Below are positions 1 to 7,320 of a stretch of 15,859 nucleotides of DNA, one piece after another. Origin of the DNA: an uncultured Flavobacteriales bacterium (GTDB taxonomy: Bacteria; Bacteroidota; Bacteroidia; Flavobacteriales_E; Vicingaceae); the NCBI GenBank assembly GCA_937925525.1, contig CALALS010000143.1, forward strand, positions 1 through 15,859. The letters run 5' to 3'. The notes beneath the pieces were generated by a model that saw only the letters and a program-made list of their open reading frames with translations, had not been told where the DNA came from and did no database searches. Made by a program: the position numbers and the translations under genes. Every line of letters starts with the position of its first letter. Within the stretch, counting starts at the first letter, position 1.

Positions 1-946
1 TTTTAAATTCCTCCATTTCCGGGTCAACCATAAACCCAAGATATTCTGTATTTAAGAAAGGTATTGAAAGCAAGCTAATTTTATCTTCATACTCTGGTAA
101 TAAATTTCCCTGTTTGTCTAATATTTGATTTCTGTATTCACCGTTCAAGCCGTTTAGCATATCTAAACCGCCTTTCAAAAACTCATGAAAAGCAATTTCT
201 TCATCTTTAATAAATAATACATTTACCGCATCTGCGGAAGGCACGCGATAACCTGTAGAATCCACTTCAAAGTAATTTGAATTTTTTAGCATGATTAGTT
301 TTCCGCCTTCTACCCACTCTTTAAATATAAACGGCCCTGTTCCAATTGGATTTCTCCTAAAGTCTGAGCCATAATGCTCAATAACCTCATTAGGCACAAC
401 AGAAAAATATTGCATGGTTAGCATTCCTAAAAAAGGTAAAAAAGGTGCTTTTAAGTAAACTTTAAACGTAGAGTCGTTTTCTGCTTTAAAACCAATACCA
501 TCGGCTTCATCACTATCATCAAGTAATTTAACAATCCACTGAGCTCCCGTTGAAGCCGTTTTTGGGTCAATGATTCTAAAAAAAGAATAAAAGAAATCTT
601 GTGCTACAACCTTTCTTCCTTTCCCATTTGGAAACATTTCATGATCATGGAAATAAACATCATCTCTTAAGTGAAAAGTATAAACCCTTCCATCTGCAGA
701 TAATTCCCAACTCTTAGCGATACAAGGCTGTACCTTAAGTTCGTCATTCATTTGCACCAAACCGTTAAATAGTTGATTTACGGCTCTAATATTTTCTAAG
801 CTAGAACAAAATGCAGGATCAAGAGAAGTTATACCTGCCGGCTCGTTATATGTAAAAATAAATTTATCGGAATGTTTATGTTTCTTTTCTGCTGAACAAC
901 CAAACAACACCCATGTCAAAATAAATAATACCCCTATTCTTTTCAT
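1..946 (-). CDS. ABC transporter peptide-binding lipoprotein (SBP_bac_5 family), 3' end outside window
   Basis: The frame is open from ATG at 946 down to base 1 without a stop, giving 315 residues of a protein that continues off the left edge. The first 17 residues are a lipoprotein signal peptide (MKRIGVLFILTWVLFGC) with lipobox LFGC and lipidated Cys17. The mature part reads like an OppA/DppA-type solute-binding protein: an early FTYNEP..SLDPAF segment, then a NQLFNGLVQ segment and a W-x-L-S-x-DGR-x-Y-x-F-x-LR-D motif, and the family signature GTGPF at residues 202-206. Such proteins capture oligopeptides, dipeptides or nickel for an ABC importer. In a Gram-negative cell this one should be membrane-anchored in the periplasm. 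No permease or ATPase gene is visible here. An ATG five bases upstream (951) runs into a stop after two codons, so 946 is the start. The family call is firm; the ligand cannot be told. Confidence 0.9.
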   Translation of the reverse strand, partial: MKRIGVLFILTWVLFGCSAEKKHKHSDKFIFTYNEPAGITSLDPAFCSSLENIRAVNQLFNGLVQMNDELKVQPCIAKSWELSADGRVYTFHLRDDVYFHDHEMFPNGKGRKVVAQDFFYSFFRIIDPKTASTGAQWIVKLLDDSDEADGIGFKAENDSTFKVYLKAPFLPFLGMLTMQYFSVVPNEVIEHYGSDFRRNPIGTGPFIFKEWVEGGKLIMLKNSNYFEVDSTGYRVPSADAVNVLFIKDEEIAFHEFLKGGLDMLNGLNGEYRNQILDKQGNLLPEYEDKISLLSIPFLNTEYLGFMVDPEMEEFK

Positions 947-974
947 TTCATTAATATTTTCCGAAATATCAGTA

Positions 975-1004
975 TAAATATAGCTAATTAGTAAATGAAG
1001 CAAA
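975..1004 (-). promoter_or_regulatory. Candidate Bacteroidota promoter for the peptide-binding lipoprotein gene
   Basis: On the minus strand TTTG (1004-1001) is followed after 18 bases by TATATTTA (982-975). This matches the Bacteroidota pattern TTTG-N~19-TAnnTTTG with one mismatch in the -7 element, about 28 bases before the ATG at 946. The match is by eye only. Confidence 0.4.
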
Positions 1005-1038
1005 AGCCTTTGTCAACAGTTTTTTTAACACCGTAAAC

Positions 1039-1068
1039 ATTGGGTTATTACTAATAATCTTACCTTTG
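1039..1068 (+). promoter_or_regulatory. Promoter of mtaB (TAnnTTTG type)
   Basis: A perfect -7 element TACCTTTG lies at 1061-1068, with ATTG at 1039-1042, 18 bases upstream, as the -33 element. The G of the -7 element is only 5 bases from the mtaB ATG (1074). Transcription would therefore start at or next to the start codon, and no ribosome-binding site fits in between. Confidence 0.6.
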
Positions 1069-1073
1069 CAGCC

Positions 1074-2390
1074 ATGAATCCGTATAAAAAAGTTGCTTTT
1101 CATACTCTTGGCTGCAAATTAAACTTTTCTGAAACTTCTTCTGTTGCAAGAACATTTGAAGAAAAGGGGTTTGCCAGAGTTGAGCTTTCTGATTCTCCCG
1201 ATGTAGTTATCATTAACACCTGTTCGGTTACCGATAATGCCGATAAAAAGTGCCGACAATTAGTTAACAAAACGCTTAAACACAATCCGAATGCTTTTAT
1301 TGCGGTTATGGGATGTTATGCTCAGCTTAAGCCTCAAGAAATTGCTTCAATAAAAGGCGTTGATATTGTTTTAGGTGCAGCAGATAAATTTAAATTACTA
1401 GAACATCTTGAAACTTTTGACAAGAAAAACAGAACCGAAATTTTTCATTCAGAAATTAAAGACGTAAAAGAATTTGTTCCCGGATATTCTAAAGGAGATA
1501 GGACTCGTTCATTTCTTAAAGTGCAAGATGGCTGCGATTATTTTTGCTCGTTTTGCACCATTCCTTTAGCCAGAGGAAGAAGCAGGAGTAATTCAATTGA
1601 AGAAACTTTAAAAGTAGCCAATGAAGTAGCCCAAACTAATGTTAAGGAAGTGGTATTAACAGGTGTAAACATTGGTGATTTTGGAAAAGGAACTAATGAA
1701 ACATTTTTAGATTTAATAAAAGAATTGGATAAAATAGAAGGCATTGAACGCTTTAGAATTTCATCTATTGAACCTAATTTATTGAATGATGAAATTATTG
1801 AGTTTGTTGCCCATTCTAAAAAATTTGTTCCGCATTTTCACATACCTCTTCAGTCTGGAAGTGACTTCATTCTTGAAAAAATGAGAAGGCGATATAAGTC
1901 TGATTTATACAAAAACAGAATTGAAAAAATTAAACAACTAATTCCCAATTGTTGTATTGGAGTTGATGTGATAGTTGGTTTTCCGGGTGAAACAGAAGAT
2001 GAGTTTTTAAAAACATATAACTTTTTAAATGAGTTAGACATCTCCTACTTACATGTTTTCCCATACTCAGAAAGAGATAATACAACAGCTGTTAGAATTC
2101 AAGAAGACATAGTGCCGATGCATACCAGAAGTGAAAGAAGTAAAATGCTTCATATATTATCTCACAAAAAGAAAAATTACTTCTATCAAGAAAATAAAAA
2201 CACTTCTCATGTAGTGTTATGGGAAAGTGACAATAATGAAGGCTTTCTTCATGGTTTTACCGAAAACTACATCAAAGTAAAAACAGCGTATGACTCTTCT
2301 CTTTGTAATACACTACAAAATGTTTCTTTGGAAGATTTTGACGCAGAACAAGTATATTCCGTGCAAGTTAACGAACCTGTGGTAATATGA
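1074..2390 (+). CDS. mtaB: tRNA (N6-L-threonylcarbamoyladenosine(37)-C2)-methylthiotransferase MtaB
   Basis: A radical-SAM methylthiotransferase of 438 residues, the usual family length. It inserts a methylthio group at C2 of t6A37 in ANN-decoding tRNAs, forming ms2t6A. The N-terminal UPF0004 domain has its three cluster-binding cysteines: Cys14 in HTLGCKLN, Cys50 in INTCSVT and Cys81 in VMGCYAQ. The radical-SAM cluster motif Cys154-x3-Cys158-x2-Cys161 sits in VQDGCDYFCSFC. The C-terminal ~65 residues fit a TRAM-like RNA-binding domain. The TLGCKLN start points to the MtaB subgroup rather than MiaB or RimO. The ATG at 1074 is chosen because the N-terminus matches the family and the promoter element ends just before it. 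The stop overlaps the next gene's start by four bases (ATGA), so the two are probably translationally coupled. Confidence 0.95.
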   Translation: MNPYKKVAFHTLGCKLNFSETSSVARTFEEKGFARVELSDSPDVVIINTCSVTDNADKKCRQLVNKTLKHNPNAFIAVMGCYAQLKPQEIASIKGVDIVLGAADKFKLLEHLETFDKKNRTEIFHSEIKDVKEFVPGYSKGDRTRSFLKVQDGCDYFCSFCTIPLARGRSRSNSIEETLKVANEVAQTNVKEVVLTGVNIGDFGKGTNETFLDLIKELDKIEGIERFRISSIEPNLLNDEIIEFVAHSKKFVPHFHIPLQSGSDFILEKMRRRYKSDLYKNRIEKIKQLIPNCCIGVDVIVGFPGETEDEFLKTYNFLNELDISYLHVFPYSERDNTTAVRIQEDIVPMHTRSERSKMLHILSHKKKNYFYQENKNTSHVVLWESDNNEGFLHGFTENYIKVKTAYDSSLCNTLQNVSLEDFDAEQVYSVQVNEPVVI

Positions 2391-3175
2391 ATTTAGACCA
2401 TTTACTGAATCAAACTACACAAATTGTATTAGAAGCAGGAGACTATATTAGAAAAGCAAAAATCAATCAATCTGACATTGAAATTAAATCCTTAAATAGC
2501 TTAGTTACCTACGTAGATAAAAACAGCGAAAAAATATTGGTTGAAGGGTTAAGTAAGGCATTGAAAGAAGCAGGTTTTATTACTGAAGAAGAAACCATTG
2601 CTCAGGAAAAAAAAGAATATAATTGGATTATTGACCCATTAGACGGAACAACTAACTTCATTCATCAATTACCTTGTTATTCCATATCAGTTGCATTAAA
2701 CAAAGGTCATAAAACCATTTTAGGAGTTGTTTATGAAATCAATCAGGATGAGTGCTTTACGGCTCACATTGAAACAACCTCAAAATTGAATCAAAAAGAA
2801 ATTAAAGTTACAAACACAAGCCATCTGGAAGATAGCCTTATTGCCACAGGGTTTCCTTATGACGATTTTAGTCAACAAGAGAATTATTTAAAAATTTTAG
2901 GAAGCCTATTAACAAAAACAAGAGGTGTTAGGCGATTTGGCTCAGCTGCTGTTGATTTAGTTTACACTGCATGTGGTAGATTTGATGCGTATTATGAAAG
3001 CAACCTAAATTCTTGGGATGTGGCAGCAGGAGCACTAATTGTAAATCAAGCCGGAGGAATGGTTTCTGATTTTGAAAATAAAGACAACTACATATTTGGC
3101 AAACAAATACTTGCAGGAAATAAACACATACATCCTCAAGTTCTTTCCGAAATAAAAAAATTTCATCTAAATTGA
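2387..3175 (+). CDS. Inositol monophosphatase family protein (SuhB/IMPase-like)
   Basis: A 262-residue Mg2+-dependent phosphatase of the IMPase superfamily, full family length and with no signal peptide, so cytoplasmic. Metal ligands are visible: Glu67/Glu68 in FITEEE, then motif DPLDGTTNF with Asp83 and Asp86, then the second motif SWDVAAG with Trp210-Asp211, followed by the family's QAGG. Relatives dephosphorylate myo-inositol 1-phosphate, 3'-phosphoadenosine 5'-phosphate (CysQ branch) or fructose 1,6-bisphosphate. The SWDVAAG form favours the SuhB/inositol monophosphatase branch, but the substrate is not fixed by sequence alone. Its ATG lies inside the mtaB stop (ATGA), so it shares the mtaB transcript. 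The gene ends in TGA followed closely by further in-frame stops, showing that TGA is an ordinary stop codon in this genome. Confidence 0.92.
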   Translation: MNLDHLLNQTTQIVLEAGDYIRKAKINQSDIEIKSLNSLVTYVDKNSEKILVEGLSKALKEAGFITEEETIAQEKKEYNWIIDPLDGTTNFIHQLPCYSISVALNKGHKTILGVVYEINQDECFTAHIETTSKLNQKEIKVTNTSHLEDSLIATGFPYDDFSQQENYLKILGSLLTKTRGVRRFGSAAVDLVYTACGRFDAYYESNLNSWDVAAGALIVNQAGGMVSDFENKDNYIFGKQILAGNKHIHPQVLSEIKKFHLN

Positions 3176-3177
3176 AA

Positions 3178-3208
3178 TTGACAGATTAAAACTTTAATCT
3201 TAATTTAG
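3178..3208 (+). promoter_or_regulatory. Candidate promoter for the PKD-domain T9SS protein
   Basis: TTG at 3178-3180 and TAATTTAG at 3201-3208, 20 bases apart, resemble the Bacteroidota promoter with one mismatch in the -7 element. The -7 element is about 22 bases before the ATG at 3231. The 55-base gap after the phosphatase stop shows no terminator hairpin, so read-through from the mtaB operon is also possible. Confidence 0.4.
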
Positions 3209-3230
3209 CGCAAAACCAAACCACATTGAC

Positions 3231-4682
3231 ATGAAAAAAACACTACTTTTTTTAAGCTTTATAACTTGTTTAAGCTTTGTTTTTGCTCAGCAAAAATACA
3301 GCGTTTTGCCGGCAAATGTAGAGTTCCCTAGATTACCGGACGAGCAAACCTCCAAAAAAACAACCCACCAAAAATCATCTGTTTGTATTGATACCGTTAG
3401 GTATTTAATTCAAAAAGGAACTTCATATCCGGGAGTTATTATGAACAATACAACCTCTGCCAGAGGAATTGCACAATATTTTGAGGCCGGGCAGCCAATT
3501 ACTGTTCATGGATTTAAGTTTCATTGTTACAATGACTCTGCAACCACTATTAAACTTATTTGCTACATGTTTGATGCTCGACCGGATTCTGCACCTTTAC
3601 AACCGATTTACGCTACGGACACAATTTATGTTCAACCGGGCTACCAAAGTTATTACAACTCCAATAGTATTTATACTGCAAGATTTGATACACCCGTTAA
3701 TTTCACTGGAAAAGCCTACACTTTAGCTGTTTACAATCTAAGCAACAAAAACTTAGTGATGTACTGTAACAACTGGAGTACAGCAGATGGAAAAAGCGAA
3801 TGGAGAGCATCACTACTTATAGGAAGTAGCTGGTCAAGAAGTCAAAACGTAACCGTAGGCTCTGTTCCATTTAATTCTGATGCAGTATTTGAACCAATTG
3901 TTAGCTTCAATGTAGAAGCTAAATTTGTTACTGATTCTTCTTGTGTTTCGGCAGGTGTGCCCACAAAATTTTTTAACTCATCTCCATTGATGAATACACC
4001 GGTTTACAATCAAGAAAAGTTTAATAATACAAGAAGGTCTTGGTGGGACTTTGCTGATGGAAGTCCTTTAGTAAAAGCTGTTGACACTACACACACTTAC
4101 GCTGTTAACCAAGATTATAATGTAATGCTATACGACACTATGCGCTCTTGGTATGGAGATGTTTGCGGAGATGTTGACACACAAACTGTAACTTACCAAT
4201 TACCTGTTTCTTCATTTACGTTTAATAATACCAACTTACAGTACAACTTTACTTGTACCACCACTCCTACTCCAAATAGTGTGCTTTGGGATTTCGGAGA
4301 CAATCAAACATCAACTCAACTAAATCCTACTCACACTTATGCAACCGGTGGGAATTACTTTGTATCACTAATTGTAAATAATGGTTGCGGTAATAATTTT
4401 TCAGGTCAAAACATAAACGCAGTTAATGGTATAAATTCTATTGATAAAGAAAATGGCTATCAAGTTTATCCCAACCCTGCCATAAATGAGTTAAACATTA
4501 AAGTTAACAGTGCTTTACCTACTAACATTTGTGTATTTGATAATCTAGGAAAGATAGTTTATTCCAACCCTATGAATAATGCTATTAAAATAAATACAAG
4601 TACATGGACGGAAGGAAACTATTTTGTTAAAATTTCTAATGATGAAATTACCAAAGTAGTTAAAGTAAATGTGATTAAATAG
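3231..4682 (+). CDS. Secreted PKD-domain protein with T9SS type A sorting domain
   Basis: A 483-residue exported protein. Residues 1-19 are a Sec signal peptide (MKKTLLFLSFITCLSFVFA, cleaved before QQKYS). Residues ~24-230 form a beta-rich region that I do not recognise. Two PKD-like repeats follow, marked by WWDFADG near residue 270 with HTY 17 residues on, and by LWDFGDN with Trp353, followed by a second HTYATGG. The last ~75 residues are a T9SS C-terminal sorting domain beginning at YPNP (Tyr413-Pro416) and ending VVKVNVIK. T9SS cargo is moved to the periplasm by Sec and across the outer membrane by the T9SS; the sorting domain is then removed and the protein is released or attached to A-LPS. 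PKD domains usually mediate adhesion or bind polymers. No catalytic domain is evident, so a role in adhesion or surface structure is inferred. Confidence 0.88.
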   Translation: MKKTLLFLSFITCLSFVFAQQKYSVLPANVEFPRLPDEQTSKKTTHQKSSVCIDTVRYLIQKGTSYPGVIMNNTTSARGIAQYFEAGQPITVHGFKFHCYNDSATTIKLICYMFDARPDSAPLQPIYATDTIYVQPGYQSYYNSNSIYTARFDTPVNFTGKAYTLAVYNLSNKNLVMYCNNWSTADGKSEWRASLLIGSSWSRSQNVTVGSVPFNSDAVFEPIVSFNVEAKFVTDSSCVSAGVPTKFFNSSPLMNTPVYNQEKFNNTRRSWWDFADGSPLVKAVDTTHTYAVNQDYNVMLYDTMRSWYGDVCGDVDTQTVTYQLPVSSFTFNNTNLQYNFTCTTTPTPNSVLWDFGDNQTSTQLNPTHTYATGGNYFVSLIVNNGCGNNFSGQNINAVNGINSIDKENGYQVYPNPAINELNIKVNSALPTNICVFDNLGKIVYSNPMNNAIKINTSTWTEGNYFVKISNDEITKVVKVNVIK

Positions 4683-4702
4683 CTAAATTATAAACACCTC
4701 TT

Positions 4703-4730
4703 AAAAGGGAAGCAAATGCTTCCCTTTTTT
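4703..4730 (+). terminator. Rho-independent terminator after the PKD/T9SS gene
   Basis: A perfect 11-bp stem, AAAAGGGAAGC (4703-4713) with GCTTCCCTTTT (4718-4728), closes a 4-base AAAT loop and runs into a T tract ending at 4730. It ends the upstream gene 21 bases after its stop. Because both flanks are A/T tracts it could also act on transcripts from the opposite strand. Confidence 0.92.
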
Positions 4731-4744
4731 ATTAAAGTACTTCT

Positions 4745-4752
4745 TATCTTTG
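4745..4752 (+). promoter_or_regulatory. -7 promoter element of uvrB
   Basis: TATCTTTG is a perfect TAnnTTTG element lying between the terminator and uvrB. Only four bases separate it from the ATG at 4757, so the mRNA is expected to be leaderless or nearly so. No good TTTG was seen at the -33 position; that region is the terminator T tract. Confidence 0.6.
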
Positions 4753-4756
4753 CAAA

Positions 4757-6778
4757 ATGGAATTTAAACTTACTTCCGAATTTATCCCCACCGGAGACCA
4801 ACCCGAAGCCATCAAGCAAATTGTAAGTGCCTACGATACCGGAGAAAAACATCAAACTTTACTTGGGGTTACAGGTTCAGGAAAAACGTTTACGGTAGCC
4901 AACGTCATCAAAGAAATTAAACAACCTACTCTTGTCTTAAGTCACAATAAAACCTTAGCCGCACAGCTATATGGTGAATTAAAACAGTTTTTTCCTGAAA
5001 ATGCTGTAGAGTATTTTGTTTCTTATTATGATTACTATCAGCCTGAAGCATACCTTCCGGTTACAGATACTTATATTGAAAAAGACTTATCTATCAATGA
5101 TGAAATTGAAAAACTTAGATTAAGCGCAACTACAGAGCTTCTTTCAGGAAGAAAAGACATTATTGTTGTTTCATCCGTTTCATGTATTTACGGCATTGGC
5201 AATCCTGAAAATATTCAAGGAAATGTAATAGTAATTACCAAAAACTTAAAAATTAGTCGGAATAAGTTACTTCACCAATTTGTTACGGCACTTTATTCAA
5301 GAACTACCGCTGATTTTCAAAGAGGAAATTTTAGAGTAAATGGTGATACGGTAGATATTTTTCCTGCATACACCGAAATAGCTTATAGAATAGTTTTTTG
5401 GGGAGATGAAATTGAAGAAATCTATTCATTTGACCCATTGAATGGAAATAGAATGAATAATTTGGATGCGCTTACCATATATCCCGCCAATATTTTTGTT
5501 ACCAATCAACAAACTATGCATGAAGCTATTTTTGAAATACAACAAGACATGGTTAAGCAAGTGGACTATCTAAAAGAAGTAGGAAAACACTTGGAGGCAA
5601 AACGGTTAGAAGATAGAGTAACTTATGACCTTGAAATGATAAGAGAGCTTGGTTACTGTTCAGGAATAGAGAATTACTCAAGATATTTTGACGGACGACC
5701 TGCAGGCTCCAGACCATATTGTTTATTAGACTACTTTCCCGAAGATTATTTAATGGTAATTGATGAAAGTCATGTAACGGTTCCGCAAGTTCGTGCAATG
5801 TATGGTGGTGACCGTTCAAGAAAAGAAAACTTAGTAGAATATGGATTTAGATTGCCTGCTGCCTTAGATAACAGACCGCTGAAATTTGAAGAATTCTTAG
5901 GCTTGCAGGACAAAGTACTTTATGTAAGCGCAACACCTTCCGAATATGAGCTACAAATGAGCGGAGGCGTAATTGTAGAGCAAGTTATCAGGCCAACAGG
6001 CTTGTTAGACCCAATTATAGAAGTTCGTCCAAGTTTAAATCAAATTGATGATTTGTTAGAAGAAATAACCAAAAGAGCTGAAATTGACGAACGAATTCTG
6101 GTTACCACTCTGACTAAACGAATGGCAGAAGAACTGACCACCTTTTTAGAAAAAGCCGGAGTAAGATGTAGGTATATTCATTCTGAGGTAGATACCTTAG
6201 AACGAGTTGAAATTTTAAGAGATTTAAGATTAGGCTTATTTGACGTTTTAATAGGAGTTAATCTACTTAGAGAGGGGTTAGATTTACCGGAAGTTTCGTT
6301 AGTGGCAATATTAGATGCTGATAAAGAAGGATTTTTAAGAAACTTTAAATCTCTTACTCAAACAATAGGAAGAGCAGCCAGGCACATTGATGGGAAAGCC
6401 ATTTTGTATGCAGATAAAATGACTGATTCCATGAAAAAAACCATTGAGGAAACGGAAAGAAAAAGAACCAAACAAATAGAGTACAACACTAAACATAATT
6501 TATCTCCTCAAGCATTAAAAAAGAGTAAACAACAAATTCTAGAACAAACCAGAGTGGCAACTAATGCCGGAGGAAGCAAAGCATATAGCGAACCTGCTGA
6601 ATTTAACATAGCTGCAGAGCCTGTTTTACAATACATGAGCGCCCCTCAACTGGAAAAAGCCATAGAACAAACTAAAAAACAAATGGAAAAAGCAGCAAAA
6701 GAGCTTGATTTCATTGAAGCAGCCAGACTAAGAGATGAAATGTATGAGCTACAGAAACTTATTGAGAAGAAGAAATAA
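4757..6778 (+). CDS. uvrB: Excinuclease ABC subunit UvrB
   Basis: A complete 673-residue UvrB, the damage-verifying helicase-like subunit of nucleotide excision repair. It receives lesions from UvrA and recruits UvrC for dual incision. The start matches the family (F-x-P-T-GDQPEAI at residues 9-19). Walker A is GVTGSGKT at residues 37-44. The beta-hairpin that probes damaged DNA, rich in tyrosine (YYDYYQPEAYLP), lies near residues 91-102. The DEAD-like Walker B is IDESH at residues 335-339. The C-terminal helicase half contains LYVSATPSEYE, GVNLLREGLDLPE and QTIGRAARH. The final ~35 residues are the UvrC-interacting UVR domain (AKELDFIEAARLRDEMYEL). It sits between a terminator and its own promoter element, so it appears to be transcribed independently of the gene before it. 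Nothing unusual in its coding sequence. Confidence 0.98.
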   Translation: MEFKLTSEFIPTGDQPEAIKQIVSAYDTGEKHQTLLGVTGSGKTFTVANVIKEIKQPTLVLSHNKTLAAQLYGELKQFFPENAVEYFVSYYDYYQPEAYLPVTDTYIEKDLSINDEIEKLRLSATTELLSGRKDIIVVSSVSCIYGIGNPENIQGNVIVITKNLKISRNKLLHQFVTALYSRTTADFQRGNFRVNGDTVDIFPAYTEIAYRIVFWGDEIEEIYSFDPLNGNRMNNLDALTIYPANIFVTNQQTMHEAIFEIQQDMVKQVDYLKEVGKHLEAKRLEDRVTYDLEMIRELGYCSGIENYSRYFDGRPAGSRPYCLLDYFPEDYLMVIDESHVTVPQVRAMYGGDRSRKENLVEYGFRLPAALDNRPLKFEEFLGLQDKVLYVSATPSEYELQMSGGVIVEQVIRPTGLLDPIIEVRPSLNQIDDLLEEITKRAEIDERILVTTLTKRMAEELTTFLEKAGVRCRYIHSEVDTLERVEILRDLRLGLFDVLIGVNLLREGLDLPEVSLVAILDADKEGFLRNFKSLTQTIGRAARHIDGKAILYADKMTDSMKKTIEETERKRTKQIEYNTKHNLSPQALKKSKQQILEQTRVATNAGGSKAYSEPAEFNIAAEPVLQYMSAPQLEKAIEQTKKQMEKAAKELDFIEAARLRDEMYELQKLIEKKK

Positions 6779-6808
6779 TTGAAAACAATCGAATTAATAG
6801 TTATTGTG

Positions 6809-6816
6809 TAAATTTG
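6809..6816 (+). promoter_or_regulatory. -7 promoter element for the YwqK-like lipoprotein operon
   Basis: TAAATTTG matches TAnnTTTG exactly, seven bases before the ATG at 6824. No -33 TTTG at the ideal spacing was seen. It would drive the four co-oriented genes 6824-11142, which have no other clear promoter between them. Confidence 0.5.
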
Positions 6817-6823
6817 TCTAATA

Positions 6824-7315
6824 ATGAAACAACCACTAATTATTATTAGCTTACTTATTTTCCTTTTTTCGTGTAAAAAAGACCAGAAAATTCAATGTTC
6901 AAAAGAGGTTGATTCTGCCTCAATACAATGCTACAGCAAGAACGTAAATGACAGTATTAATGGTTTTGTGACTAACTATCATATTGACGGAAAAACAAAA
7001 GAAAGTGAAGGAATTTACGAAAATGGAGTGCAAAAGGGCTTTTGGAAGTTTTATTATGAAAACGGAAATATTCTAAAAGAAGGAAATTTTGCAAATGGAA
7101 AAATAACCGGGTTTTGGAAGCTCTATTATGATAATGGATTGACCAAGGAAGAAGGTGATTATCAAGATTGCCAAAAAGATGGGTATTGGAGATATTACTA
7201 CAATGATGTTTCAAGACAAATTGAGTCAGAAGGAAGTTATGAGCATGGCATTAAAGAAGGAAGGTGGAAATACTATGACCAAAACGGCAAACTAGTGGAA
7301 GAAAGAGACTGTTAG
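6824..7315 (+). CDS. YwqK/MORN-2 repeat lipoprotein
   Basis: A 163-residue lipoprotein. The signal peptide MKQPLIIISLLIFLFSC ends in lipobox LFSC with Cys17; the following KKDQK is charged and partly resembles Bacteroidota lipoprotein export signals, so outer-membrane surface display is possible. Residues ~45-163 are four to five MORN-2-type repeats of about 24 residues, each with a G-x-W-x-x-Y-Y-x-x-G/N-x-x-x-x-E-G pattern (GFWKFYYENG, GFWKLYYDNG, GYWRYYYND, GRWKYYDQNG). Such proteins are often labelled toxin-antitoxin YwqK family antitoxins, but the repeat is a general beta-hairpin motif, widespread in Bacteroidota lipoproteins, and no toxin gene lies beside it. It starts a tight gene run and its stop is five bases before the channel gene. 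Function unknown. Confidence 0.85.
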   Translation: MKQPLIIISLLIFLFSCKKDQKIQCSKEVDSASIQCYSKNVNDSINGFVTNYHIDGKTKESEGIYENGVQKGFWKFYYENGNILKEGNFANGKITGFWKLYYDNGLTKEEGDYQDCQKDGYWRYYYNDVSRQIESEGSYEHGIKEGRWKYYDQNGKLVEERDC

Positions 7316-7320
7316 TTCCA

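Noticed and set aside
2388..3175. Alternative genetic code with UGA as an amino acid
   Set aside because: TGA ends mtaB and the phosphatase gene at the expected family lengths, with further in-frame stops close behind each.
3469..3726. Open frame of 85 codons inside the PKD/T9SS gene
   Set aside because: It lies wholly within a well-supported gene in another frame and has no promoter, signal or family-like sequence. The opposite-strand open frames across uvrB, the protease and the Asp-box gene were rejected for the same reason.
6824..7315. Toxin-antitoxin module suggested by the YwqK antitoxin family label
   Set aside because: There is no neighbouring toxin gene. The product is a lipoprotein, so it would not act on a cytoplasmic toxin. 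The MORN-2 repeat is a generic structural motif.
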